Part shown: positions 24,746 to 32,400 of the stretch, piece after piece
Layout of the letters: the number at the start of each line of letters is the position of its first letter
How positions within the stretch are numbered: the stretch's first letter is position 1
Assembly (NCBI RefSeq): GCF_026242055.1
Contig: NZ_JAPJDL010000007.1
Span: 189,683 to 253,682 of the forward strand
Reading direction: 5' to 3'
DNA: 64,000 nt
DNA from: Lentzea sp. NEAU-D7
GTDB lineage: Bacteria > Actinomycetota > Actinomycetes > Mycobacteriales > Pseudonocardiaceae
Notes under the pieces: generated by a model
The model's database searches: none
What the model saw: the letters and a program-made list of their open reading frames with translations, nothing else
What the model was told of the DNA's origin: nothing
Made by a program: the position numbers and the translations under genes

Positions 24746-25261
24746 ATGCACAGCCGCGATCGGGAACGCACCCGCCGCCGGTTGCTGGACGCCGCGTTGG
24801 TCGAGTTCGCCGCCTACGGGATCGCCGGGGCGCGGATGGAACGCATCGCGCGCATCGCCCGGTGCTCCGCGGGCCTCGCCTACAACTACTACGGCGGCAA
24901 GGACGAGCTGTTCGAGGCCGTGCAGTCGGAGGTGGTGGGCGCCGCCATGGTGGAGTTCGACGCCCACGACCTGCCGGGATACGCGGGCCGGTTGTACGAC
25001 CTGCAGCACCGTCACCCGGAGTTCGCGCGGCTCGCGACCTGGCAGCGGCTGGAGCGGCGCGGGTCGGTCAGCCGGGTGGCCGAGGTCGAGGCGGTCCGGG
25101 CCGCGCAGGAGGCCGGGGTGGTGTCGTCGCGGTTCTCGGCGGAGCACGTGGTGCAGCTGGTGCTGGCGATCGCCTCGATGTGGTCCAACGGCACGTGCTC
25201 GAACCACCTGGAGCGGCGGCGGTGCGTCGAGGAGGCCGTGCGGCGGCTGGTCGAGCCGTAG
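24746..25261 (+). CDS. TetR family transcriptional regulator
   Basis: The 171-residue protein has a standard TetR HTH at residues 5-50 (RRRLLDAALVEFAAYGIAGARMERIARIA, then CSAGLAYNYYGGKDELFEAV) and a short C-terminal ligand domain. The ATG lies six bases after a TAGCCT hexamer, so it is leaderless. It precedes two co-directional glycosyltransferase genes and is their likely regulator, perhaps sensing the glycosylated compound. Confidence 0.9.
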   Translation: MHSRDRERTRRRLLDAALVEFAAYGIAGARMERIARIARCSAGLAYNYYGGKDELFEAVQSEVVGAAMVEFDAHDLPGYAGRLYDLQHRHPEFARLATWQRLERRGSVSRVAEVEAVRAAQEAGVVSSRFSAEHVVQLVLAIASMWSNGTCSNHLERRRCVEEAVRRLVEP

Positions 25262-25298
25262 ACCGGGGCAACTCCGCGCGTGTGGTTAACCTGGATCT

Positions 25299-26375
25299 AT
25301 GCGTGTTCTCGTAGTCGCCGCTCCCCTCCTGGGTCACGTCTTCCCGTTGATGCCGCTGGCGCTGGCGTTGCGCGACGCGGGTCACGAGGTCGTGGTCGCG
25401 ACGGGTGGCGAGGCGCTGCGGGTCCGCGACTCCGGTCTGCGGGTCGAGGACGTCGTGCCGTCCCGCGTCCGCTTCGGACCGATCGCGCTGCGCATCATGC
25501 TCACGCATCCGCTGGTGGCCAGGAGGGAGCTGCGGGGCAGCGGCCGGCTCGACTTCGTGTCGCGGATGTTCGGCAGCGTCGGCGACGCGATGACCGCGCC
25601 GCTGCAGGCGTTCGCCCGCGGGTGGCGCCCGGACGTCGTGGTGCACGAACCGCTCGCCGCCGCCGGGTCGGCGCTGGGGGTGCCGTCGATCGTCCACGAC
25701 GTGTCGCTGTTCGACGGGCTGGAGCTGACGGCCGCGGTCGGGGCGCGGATGAAGGCCGAAGTGCGTTCTCCCGCAACGGTTCTGCGCACCGCGCCGCCGT
25801 CGCTCGCGGAGTTCCCCGGCGGCGAGCCGATGCGGTTCGCGCCGTACAGCGGTGAGGGCGAGGTGCCGCGGTGGCTCGCCGAGCCGTCCGGGAAGCCGCG
25901 CATCCTCGTCAGCCGCAGCACCGCGCCCGGTCCCGGTGCCGGGCGGATGATGGCGGCCGTGGTCAGGGCGGCCGAGGACGTGGACGCCGAGTTCGTGCTG
26001 GTCCGTCCGGACCGGACCGGGGGTCTGCCGGGCAACGTCCGGACGGTCGGGTGGGTGCCGCTGCCGCGGGTGCTGCCGTTCTGCGACGGGATCGTGCACC
26101 ACGGCGGGGCGGGCACGGTGCTCGGCTCGCTCGCGGCCGGGGTGCCCCAGCTGGTCGAGCCGGGACCCGGCGACCGGACAGTGCACGCGACGGCGGTCAC
26201 CGGGCGCGGGGCCGGGTTGCGGGCCGAGCCGCGCGAGGTCACGGCGGCGCTGCTCACCCAGCTGATCGAGGACTCGAAGCTGCAGCGGGCCGCCGGTGAG
26301 GTGCGCGCCGAGATCGCGGCGATGCCTTCACCCAACGACGTGGCGGAACGGTGGGAAAGTCTCCCGATGCAATAG
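25299..26375 (+). CDS. Macrolide-type (GT1/MGT) glycosyltransferase
   Basis: This 358-residue GT-B enzyme has the N-terminal GHVFPLMPLALALRDAGHEV acceptor-domain motif and the C-terminal nucleotide-sugar motif DGIVHHGGAGTVLGSLAAGVPQL (residues ~262-284). It should transfer an activated sugar to a small hydrophobic acceptor such as a macrolide or polyketide. The usual donor-binding DQ that follows reads GDRTVHATAV, so sugar specificity may be altered. The ATG follows TAACCT by six bases and is probably leaderless. A second family member starts 22 bp after its stop. Confidence 0.88.
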   Translation: MRVLVVAAPLLGHVFPLMPLALALRDAGHEVVVATGGEALRVRDSGLRVEDVVPSRVRFGPIALRIMLTHPLVARRELRGSGRLDFVSRMFGSVGDAMTAPLQAFARGWRPDVVVHEPLAAAGSALGVPSIVHDVSLFDGLELTAAVGARMKAEVRSPATVLRTAPPSLAEFPGGEPMRFAPYSGEGEVPRWLAEPSGKPRILVSRSTAPGPGAGRMMAAVVRAAEDVDAEFVLVRPDRTGGLPGNVRTVGWVPLPRVLPFCDGIVHHGGAGTVLGSLAAGVPQLVEPGPGDRTVHATAVTGRGAGLRAEPREVTAALLTQLIEDSKLQRAAGEVRAEIAAMPSPNDVAERWESLPMQ

Positions 26376-26396
26376 AGCAGCACCTAATCTGACCGA

Positions 26397-27542
26397 GTGC
26401 GCATTCTCTTCTCGAGCTTAGGCTCACACGGACACGTTTACCCGATACTTCCGCTCGCGATCGCCGCGCGAGCGCAAGGACATGACGTTCTCTACGCCGT
26501 CGACCCGGGATTCCACCCGACCGTGGAAAAGCTCGGGTTCACGGTGGTCGACGCGGGCATCAGCATCTGGGACGCGTTCCGCCAGGCGAACGCGCTGCAC
26601 GGCACGGACGGGTTCCGCCGGGACATGCTGCGGCAGACCGCCGTGGACGCCTTCGGGTCCGTGCTGCCCAGGGCCTTCGTGAACGATCTGGAACCGGTGC
26701 TCGAACGGGACAAGCCGGACCTCGTCGTCTTCGAGCTCATCAACCCCGGTGCGGGCCTCGCCGCCCTGCGCGCCGGGATTCCGGCGGTCTGCCACGGATT
26801 CGGCAAGATGGACGAAAGCCTCATTCCGGAGGCAATGAGCGACCTCCTTCTGGAGTACGTCGCCGAGCTCGGCATCACCCTGCCGAATGGGCACCATTAC
26901 GGACTCGGATCGACCTATGTCGACGTCTTCCCGCCGTCTTTGCAGGACCTGGCCTACCTCGCGGACGTGAATCGAATTCCGATGCGTCCGGTTCCGTTCG
27001 CCGAGCCGGGCGATCTGCCCGACTGGGTCGTGGAGCACGAGAGGCCGCTGGTCTACCTGACGTTCGGCACCGCGTTCTCGAACCCGGACGTGCTGCGCAC
27101 CGCGATCGCCGGCGTGTCCGGTCTCGACGCCGAGGTGCTGGTCGCGACCGGGCCGCAGGTCGACCCGTCCGTGCTGACCGACGTGCCGGGCAACGTGCAC
27201 GTGCTCCCGTGGGTGCCCCAGGCGGATCTGCTCGCGCACGCAGATCTCGTCGTGCACCACGGCGGCGCCGGCACCACGGTCGCCGCGATGACGCACGGCC
27301 TGCCGCAGCTCGTGCTGCCGCAGGGCGCCGACCAGTTCCGCAACGCCGAGATCGTCACGGACACCGGCCTGGGCGGCCGGCTCGTCGGTGAGGACTTCAC
27401 CGCGGACGCGGTGCACGAGGTCGCGCGGAAGTTGTTGCGGGACAACGAAGTCCGGGCCGCGAACGCCGACATCGCCGCGGAGATCGCCGCGATGCCGTCG
27501 CCGGACGACGTGGTGCCGAAGCTGGCCGAGCTGGCCGGCTGA
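26397..27542 (+). CDS. Macrolide-type (GT1/MGT) glycosyltransferase, TTA-containing
   Basis: This 381-residue GT-B enzyme opens with LFSSLGSHGHVYPILPLAIAAR and ends with LVVHHGGAGTTVAAMTHGLPQL followed by the full donor motif QGADQFRNAE, so it is the canonical member of the pair. The eighth codon (26418-26420) is TTA, a very rare Leu codon in actinomycetes that makes expression depend on the bldA-type tRNA. The first 600 bases also use more A/T-ending codons than the paralogue, suggesting different ancestry rather than recent tandem duplication. The GTG follows TAATCT by six bases and is probably leaderless. Confidence 0.88.
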   Translation: MRILFSSLGSHGHVYPILPLAIAARAQGHDVLYAVDPGFHPTVEKLGFTVVDAGISIWDAFRQANALHGTDGFRRDMLRQTAVDAFGSVLPRAFVNDLEPVLERDKPDLVVFELINPGAGLAALRAGIPAVCHGFGKMDESLIPEAMSDLLLEYVAELGITLPNGHHYGLGSTYVDVFPPSLQDLAYLADVNRIPMRPVPFAEPGDLPDWVVEHERPLVYLTFGTAFSNPDVLRTAIAGVSGLDAEVLVATGPQVDPSVLTDVPGNVHVLPWVPQADLLAHADLVVHHGGAGTTVAAMTHGLPQLVLPQGADQFRNAEIVTDTGLGGRLVGEDFTADAVHEVARKLLRDNEVRAANADIAAEIAAMPSPDDVVPKLAELAG

Positions 27543-27560
27543 CGACGTGCGGACCGGTGC

Positions 27561-27944
27561 CTACTCGCTGGGCACCGGTTTGAGCGCCGACACGGCCTCC
27601 TCGACGGAGTCGTACAGCGAGAGGACGTCGGCCACGCCCGTGACCTGCAGCGGTCTCCTGACGGCGCGCTGCGGTGCGACGACGTGGAGCTTCCTGCCGT
27701 GTTCCTCGGCCAGCTCGTGGGCCGAGATCAAAGTCGAGATGCCGGTGGAGCCGAAGAAGGTGACCAGGGTGAGATCGGCGATCAGCGCGGGCCCCTCGGA
27801 GACGAAGCCGAGACGAACGGCGTCCAGCACTTCGTCGGCGGTGTCGACGTCGATCTCACCTTCGACCACGACGACCATCAGCCCGGCCACCTCGGCGGCA
27901 CGCACTGTCAGCAGCGGTGATTCCTTGAACTGTTCTTCGTTCAC
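27561..27944 (-). CDS. STAS domain anti-sigma factor antagonist
   Basis: The 127-residue protein is a single STAS domain: VVVVEGEIDVDTADEV, then IADLTLVTFFGSTGISTLISAHELA, where the Ser of the GST motif is the phosphoacceptor position (the usual preceding Asp is Gly). Such proteins free a sigma factor by binding an RsbW-type kinase. The GTG at 27944 is chosen for the GGGGAG five bases upstream. The RsbW-like ATPase at 29198-29602 in the same direction is a possible partner, separated by a kinase gene and a pseudogene. Confidence 0.85.
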   Translation of the reverse strand: MNEEQFKESPLLTVRAAEVAGLMVVVVEGEIDVDTADEVLDAVRLGFVSEGPALIADLTLVTFFGSTGISTLISAHELAEEHGRKLHVVAPQRAVRRPLQVTGVADVLSLYDSVEEAVSALKPVPSE

Positions 27945-28046
27945 CAGCACTCCCCGGTGGCCGAAGCGCACGAGACTCTGACTCCGAGCACGCTGCTGAA
28001 CCCGGCTACATCCCCGACGTTACGGCCGTTGCTTCCCCACCACAAC

Positions 28047-28159
28047 CTACCCGCCCGCCAACCTCCGGACGGCGGCGACCAGTTCGGTGTCGCGCACGCC
28101 CTCGGCCAGGCACCTCGAGGTCCGGCTCGTCGTCGGCGACGAGCCACCCGCACGATCAC
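28047..28159 (-). pseudogene. Remnant of a response regulator cognate to the PAS kinase
   Basis: On the minus strand, a GTG overlaps the stop of the kinase gene (GTGA), the usual kinase-regulator junction, and reads VIVRVA. After a frameshift it reads LVADDEPDLEV, the receiver-domain start with its acidic DDE cluster. After a second shift it reads LAEGVRDTELVAAVRRLAGG and then TAG, which matches the end of a NarL-type receiver (compare LVDAVRRVAAGE in the intact regulator at 29631-30251). Only 113 bp remain, with the middle of the receiver and the HTH missing. I infer that the kinase has lost its original partner. Confidence 0.65.
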
Positions 28160-29181
28160 GACCGCACGTCCGGGAGCCAGAACTCGACGACGGTGCCCCC
28201 GTTCTCCCGCCCGGTCGCGGTGCACCACCCTCCGGCGGCCTCCGCCCGTTCCCGCATCTCGATCAGTCCGAAGTGGCCCGCGTTCGTGTCGAGGCCGGAC
28301 AGCCCGACGCCGTCGTCCACCACCCTGACCAGGAAGCCCCTGTCCACCGTGGACAGGTCGAGCAGGACGGACGAGGCTCGCGCGTGCTTGCGGACGTTGG
28401 TGAGCGCCTCCTGGCAGATGCGGAAGATCGTGATGGCCGCGTCGGCGCCCGGCTCCCGTTCGAGCGCGTAGCGGATCTCCGCAGCCGTGGAGGTGTCGGC
28501 GAGGTACGCGGCCAGCGAGTTCCTCAGCCCTTGGCGGTCGATGCCGGGCGGGCGGACGCGGTGCACCAGGTCGCGCAGCCTGCTGATGGAGGCGCGGACC
28601 GCGCCGTCGAGCTGCTCCACGACTTCGCGGTGCTCGGCGGGCAGCTTGCCGGCGAGCAGCTGCAGCCGCATGTCGACCGCGACCATGGCCTGGATCGTGT
28701 CGTCGTGGACGTCCCACGCGATGCGCTGACGTTCCCGTTCCTGCGCCTCGACCAGGTGGGCGAACAGCCGGCGCCGGTCGGTGAGCTGCTGCTCCGCGCG
28801 CCGCCGTTCGGTCATGTCGCGGGTGACCTTGCCGAACCCGCGCAGCTCACCGCTGTCGTCGTGGAGCGCCGTGATGATGACGTTCGCCCAGAACCGGGTG
28901 CCGTCCTTGCGGACCCGCCAGCCCTCGTCCTCGATCGCGCCGTCGGCCTTCGCGACCCGCAGCTCCCACTCCGGCTTGCCGGACTGGACGTCCTCGGGCG
29001 GGTAGAAGGCCGAGAAGTGCTGCCCGATGATCTCCTCGGCGGCGTACCCCTTGATCCGCGCGGCTCCGGCGTTCCAGCTCGCGATGTGGCCGCCCGGGTC
29101 GAGCGCGAAGATCGCGTAGTCGCGGACGCCCTGCACGAGCAGCCGGAACAGGTCGGTGTCGCGGAAGGCGTCCGGGTGCAC
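28156..29181 (-). CDS. PAS-domain NarL-type sensor histidine kinase
   Basis: The 341-residue cytoplasmic kinase has a PAS domain (residues ~8-125: YAIFALDPGGHIASWNAGAARIKGY, then RKDGTRFWANVIITAL), a HisKA_3 dimerisation helix ERERQRIAWDVHDDTIQAMVAV with the phospho-accepting His, and an HATPase (IFRICQEALTNVRKHARA, then VVDDGVGLSG and HFGLIEMRERAEAAGG). There is no transmembrane segment, so a redox, light or small-ligand signal is likely. Its GTG is 16 bp after an RsbW-like ATPase gene. Its own downstream regulator survives only as a fragment, so the NarL-type regulator at 29631-30251 is the remaining candidate target. Confidence 0.9.
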   Translation of the reverse strand: MHPDAFRDTDLFRLLVQGVRDYAIFALDPGGHIASWNAGAARIKGYAAEEIIGQHFSAFYPPEDVQSGKPEWELRVAKADGAIEDEGWRVRKDGTRFWANVIITALHDDSGELRGFGKVTRDMTERRRAEQQLTDRRRLFAHLVEAQERERQRIAWDVHDDTIQAMVAVDMRLQLLAGKLPAEHREVVEQLDGAVRASISRLRDLVHRVRPPGIDRQGLRNSLAAYLADTSTAAEIRYALEREPGADAAITIFRICQEALTNVRKHARASSVLLDLSTVDRGFLVRVVDDGVGLSGLDTNAGHFGLIEMRERAEAAGGWCTATGRENGGTVVEFWLPDVRS

Positions 29182-29197
29182 GGCCTCATCATGGCGG

Positions 29198-29602
29198 CTA
29201 GGCCGTCAGCTCACACCAGACGACGTTCTGGCCGGCGCGTTCCAGGACGCCCCAGCTCTCACCGAGGACGGCGACGAGCTGGAGTCCCCAGCCGGGCGCT
29301 CGTGGGGCGGCCGCGTCGTCCACGACCTCGACCAGCACCTGCTCCTCGCCACCGGAGATGTGCACGACGGGGCGGCCGCTGCCGTGGCAGACGGCGTTGG
29401 TGGTGAGTTCGTTGACGACCAGGACGACGTCCTCGTGGTGGCCGCGGTAGCCACACCTCTGCGCGGCCCGGCGGGCGAATTCGCGGGCGAGCGCCACACC
29501 ACCGCGCCGGTCGTTCTCCGGCAGGGAGAACACGGCTTCGACGAGCGCGCTTCCGGCCACACGACCACACTGCTCCAAGGTCGGCCCTTCGTGCAGATGC
29601 AT
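29198..29602 (-). CDS. RsbW-like anti-sigma regulatory ATPase
   Basis: This 134-residue HATPase_c protein has LVVNELTTNAVCHGSG (N box) and a C-terminal GWGLQLVAVLGESWGV, the layout of SpoIIAB/RsbW-type switch kinases common in actinomycetes. It probably binds a sigma or STAS partner. The ATG at 29602, preceded by TGAGGCAG, is preferred to a longer Arg/Ser-rich reading that runs into the next gene. It lies between a NarL regulator and a PAS kinase in one direction, linking partner-switching and two-component signalling. Confidence 0.8.
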   Translation of the reverse strand: MHLHEGPTLEQCGRVAGSALVEAVFSLPENDRRGGVALAREFARRAAQRCGYRGHHEDVVLVVNELTTNAVCHGSGRPVVHISGGEEQVLVEVVDDAAAPRAPGWGLQLVAVLGESWGVLERAGQNVVWCELTA

Positions 29603-29632
29603 CTGCCTCAGGCCGGCTGGTGCAGATGCATC
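29591..29632. repeat. 13-bp direct repeat at regulator/ATPase junction
   Basis: GTGCAGATGCATC occurs at 29591-29603 and 29620-29632. One copy covers the ATPase start codon; the other covers the stop of the upstream regulator. Each contains the palindrome GATGCATC. It may be a duplication or a binding site pair. Confidence 0.5.
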
Positions 29633-30251
29633 AGTCGAGCAGGCCTTCGCGGCGGGCGATGGACACCGCTTCCAGCTTCGAGCACGCGCCGAGCTTGTCG
29701 AGCACGTGCTGCACGTGGTTGCGCGCGGTGTTGCGGGCGACGCCGAGCCGCGTCGAGATCTGCTCGGCACCGGCACCGTCCGCGAGCAGCGACAACGTCT
29801 CGCGCTCGCGTGCGGTGAGCGTCGCGCCGGTGGCGCTGACACGGCCGGTCAGCCGGTCGAGCACGCCCGCGAGCAGCCTCGGGTCGAACACGACCTCGCC
29901 CGCCGCGACCCGGCGGACGGCGTCGACCAGGTCCTCCAGCCGTGCCGACTTGAGCATCAGGCCCGCGCCACCGGCCTCGGCGACGCGCGCGGCGACCGAC
30001 GCCGTGGCCTCACCGGTCAGCACCAGGACCTTCACCCCGAGCGCGACGAACTGCCCGATCAGCGCGGTGCCGTCGCCGTCCGGCAGTCTGCGGTCGAGGA
30101 GGACGACGTCGGGCTCGCCGCGGCTCGTCTCCGCGAGCGCCGCCGCGACGGTGGACGCGCGGGCGATCACCTCGATCCCGGCGCGTTCCAGGGCCAGGCC
30201 GATCGCCTCGGCGACCATGTCGTGGTCCTCCACGAGAACCACTCGGGTCAT
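29631..30251 (-). CDS. NarL-family response regulator
   Basis: The 206-residue protein has a receiver domain (VVLVEDHDMVAEAI at the start, phospho-acceptor Asp in VVLLDRRLPDGDG near residue 53, Lys in LMLKSARLEDL) and a C-terminal LuxR HTH (LTARERETLSLLADGAGAEQISTRLGV, then RNHVQHVLDKLG). It starts five bases after the stop of a flavoenzyme gene and is followed by the RsbW-like and PAS-kinase genes. It is probably phosphorylated by that kinase. Confidence 0.9.
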   Translation of the reverse strand: MTRVVLVEDHDMVAEAIGLALERAGIEVIARASTVAAALAETSRGEPDVVLLDRRLPDGDGTALIGQFVALGVKVLVLTGEATASVAARVAEAGGAGLMLKSARLEDLVDAVRRVAAGEVVFDPRLLAGVLDRLTGRVSATGATLTARERETLSLLADGAGAEQISTRLGVARNTARNHVQHVLDKLGACSKLEAVSIARREGLLD

Positions 30252-30256
30252 GCGGT

Positions 30257-31252
30257 TCAGCCTACGGCGTAGCGGAAGTTCCGCGACCGTCCGACCACGG
30301 ACGAACGCACCTGGTCGAACACCTCTTCGTGCTGCTCCTCGACGCCCAGCCGCGGCGAGATGAGCTTGAGCAGGTGGGTGGCCCCGGTGCCGAGGGCGCC
30401 GCCGAGCGGGAGCAGGCCGAGGAAGATCTCGGTGCTGGAGCGCCCGGCCGTCTCCCGGGCCCGGTGCAGGGCTTCCAGCGGCAGGTCGGCCAGCAGGACG
30501 TTGTCGCCCTGGTAGGTGTGCGGCGGCAGCGGCCTGCCGGCGGCCCGGGCGAACGGCTTCACGCCGAACTCCTCCTTCAGCACGGGCGCGACGCGGAGAT
30601 GGCCGACGTCGAACGGTTTCGTGCTCGCGAAGGTCACGCGCACGACGTCGCCGAGGGTCGTGAGCGCCGGCGTGACGTGGTCCGGCAGGTCCCAGCCGTG
30701 GAACGCCTCGAACACCGCTTCCGCGTACCGGGCCTCGAAGAACATCTCGCCCGCGTGCACCTCGGTGACGGGCAGGAGCTCGAACTCCAGCGCGGTGACG
30801 ACGTCACCGGTCTTCTCGGTCGTGCGGACGCGGTCGCTCGCGAGACCGAACTCCCGAGCCAGCACGCTGAACCCGCCGCCGAGGGTGTAGCCGACGACCC
30901 CGACGTCACTCGCGTCGCCGCTGAGCGGGGCGAGGCCGTGTTCCGCGGCCTTCTCGACCACCTGCTGCCAGACCGCACCGGCTTCGGCCCTCGCGGTCCG
31001 GGTCGCGGGGTCGATCCGGACCTCGTTCATGCGCCTGGTGGAGATCAGGACGCCGGTGGTCGGCGTGGTGAGGCCGTGCCCGGTGGCCTGGACCGCGTAC
31101 TCGTGGCCGTGGTTCCCGGCGTACCGGAGCGCTTCTTCGACGTCCCGCGCGGTCTCCACGGCGAAGATCACCTGCGGTTCGTGGCGGAGTCCGGTCTGGA
31201 AGCCGCTGCGCTCCTCGTCGTAACCGGCGTCTCCGGGGTAGAAGATCTGCAT
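30257..31252 (-). CDS. FAD-binding (BBE-like) oxidoreductase with internal deletion
   Basis: The 331-residue protein belongs to the berberine-bridge/VAO flavoenzymes: AVQATGHGLTTPTTGVLIST, where the His could carry FAD, and DVGVVGYTLGGGFSVLAREFGLASD. Where the family has about 34 residues with WALRGGGGNFG before VVTALEF, this protein has only TTEKTGD (residues ~144-150). The conserved loop is therefore missing, and the total length is some 100 residues short. The Cys used for bicovalent FAD is Ala. It may be inactive or repurposed. It diverges from a LysR gene and heads the minus-strand signalling group. Confidence 0.75.
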   Translation of the reverse strand: MQIFYPGDAGYDEERSGFQTGLRHEPQVIFAVETARDVEEALRYAGNHGHEYAVQATGHGLTTPTTGVLISTRRMNEVRIDPATRTARAEAGAVWQQVVEKAAEHGLAPLSGDASDVGVVGYTLGGGFSVLAREFGLASDRVRTTEKTGDVVTALEFELLPVTEVHAGEMFFEARYAEAVFEAFHGWDLPDHVTPALTTLGDVVRVTFASTKPFDVGHLRVAPVLKEEFGVKPFARAAGRPLPPHTYQGDNVLLADLPLEALHRARETAGRSSTEIFLGLLPLGGALGTGATHLLKLISPRLGVEEQHEEVFDQVRSSVVGRSRNFRYAVG

Positions 31253-31289
31253 GTCTCCAGGGTCATTGGCCTGCGCTTATATGTCCAAG

Positions 31290-31314
31290 AACTAGTTGTA
31301 CCGCCGTCTATAAT
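31290..31314 (+). promoter_or_regulatory. Leaderless LysR promoter with palindrome
   Basis: TATAAT (31309-31314), an unusually perfect -10 for this genome, lies eight bases before the ATG at 31323, so the message should be leaderless. AACTAGTT (31290-31297) is a palindrome just upstream, in the gap shared with the flavoenzyme gene, and is a possible LysR-type site. Confidence 0.55.
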
Positions 31315-31322
31315 CGTTGGTT

Positions 31323-32192
31323 ATGGAGCTTCGCCAGCTGGATTACTTCGTGGCGGTCGCGGAGTCGGGCTCGTTCACGCGGGCCGCCGAACGGGTCCAC
31401 GTCGCGCAGCCGGGCGTCAGCGCGCAGATCCGGCGGCTGGAACGGGAGCTCGGGCACGCGCTGCTGGACCGGTCGGGCCGCACGGTCACGCTCACCGACG
31501 TGGGCGCGGCGGTGCTCCCGCTCGCCAGGGCGGCGCTGGCATCGGTGGAGTCGGCGCGGCGGACAGTGGAGGAGATGGCCGGACTGGTGCGCGGGTCCGT
31601 GCGCGTCGGGATGGTCGTGTCGTGCGGGATCATGGACCTCCCCGAGCTGCTGTCGGAGTTCCACTCCGCTCACCCGGCCGTCGAGATCACGTTGGCGGAG
31701 GCCAACTCCGACGAGCTGATCACGTCGCTTGTGGACGGACGGCTGGACTTCGCACTGGTCGGTTACGCGGGCGCGGAGCCGGAGGGGTTGTCCGTCCGGG
31801 TGCTGGCCGACGAGCCGCTCGTGGCCGCGGTCGCGGACTCGGATGCCTGGTACGGCAGGGAATCCGTTGCACTGGACGAGCTGCTGGAGCGCGGGTTGAT
31901 CAGCCTGCCGCCGGGGACGGGGCTGCGCGGGGCGCTGGACGCCGCCTGCGGTGCGCGACGGCCGCGGATCGCGTTCGAGGCGTCCGCGCCGCCGATGGTG
32001 ATCACGCTGGCTCAGCGCGGGCTCGGGCCGGCGATCCTCGCGTCGTCGATGGTCTCCGGCCTGCACGCCGTGCGGATCACCGATCCCTCTCCGCGCAGCA
32101 GGCTCGCGTTCGCGTGGCGCGCGGAGGGTCCGCACAGCCCTGCCGCGCGGGCGCTGATCGGGCTCGCGGAAAACCAGGTGACAGCGCTCTAG
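31323..32192 (+). CDS. LysR family transcriptional regulator
   Basis: The 289-residue protein has an N-terminal LysR HTH (MELRQLDYFVAVAESGSFTRAAERVHVAQPGVSAQIRRLE) and a periplasmic-binding-like effector domain (FHSAHPAVEITLAEANSDELITSLVDGRLDFALVG). It diverges from the shortened flavoenzyme gene and most likely regulates it. The ATG at 31323 is preferred to the TTG at 31317 because the TATAAT box fixes a leaderless start there. Confidence 0.92.
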   Translation: MELRQLDYFVAVAESGSFTRAAERVHVAQPGVSAQIRRLERELGHALLDRSGRTVTLTDVGAAVLPLARAALASVESARRTVEEMAGLVRGSVRVGMVVSCGIMDLPELLSEFHSAHPAVEITLAEANSDELITSLVDGRLDFALVGYAGAEPEGLSVRVLADEPLVAAVADSDAWYGRESVALDELLERGLISLPPGTGLRGALDAACGARRPRIAFEASAPPMVITLAQRGLGPAILASSMVSGLHAVRITDPSPRSRLAFAWRAEGPHSPAARALIGLAENQVTAL

Positions 32193-32304
32193 CCGCCCTG
32201 TCACGATCACCGCATGTTCCTGACGGCTGAGCGCAACACGTTCGCAGGTGTTCCTGCGTGCGCGCTCGCCGACGTCCCGGCACAGCTGGCCGGCGCCCGA
32301 CTCT

Positions 32305-32347
32305 GACCCTTCTCCAGTCCATCCTTCAGGACCACTGGAGGAGGGTC
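32305..32347 (+). promoter_or_regulatory. Leader hairpin upstream of EF-Tu paralogue
   Basis: GACCCTTCTCCAGT (32305-32318) and ACTGGAGGAGGGTC (32334-32347) form a 14-bp stem, continuous if one G-U pair is allowed, with a 15-base loop. It lies 53 bp before the ATG at 32401 and 112 bp after the LysR stop. It could be a LysR-gene terminator, an attenuator or a regulatory leader for the EF-Tu gene. Confidence 0.5.
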
Positions 32348-32400
32348 GTAGCGGTCCGCGGTTCTGAGAAACCAGCTGCACATCCCGAGGACACAGGACG

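Noticed and set aside
29603..29842. N-terminal extension of the RsbW-like ATPase
   Set aside because: The extension is Ser/Arg/Pro-rich, overlaps the NarL regulator gene on the same strand, and a proper ribosome-binding site precedes the ATG at 29602.
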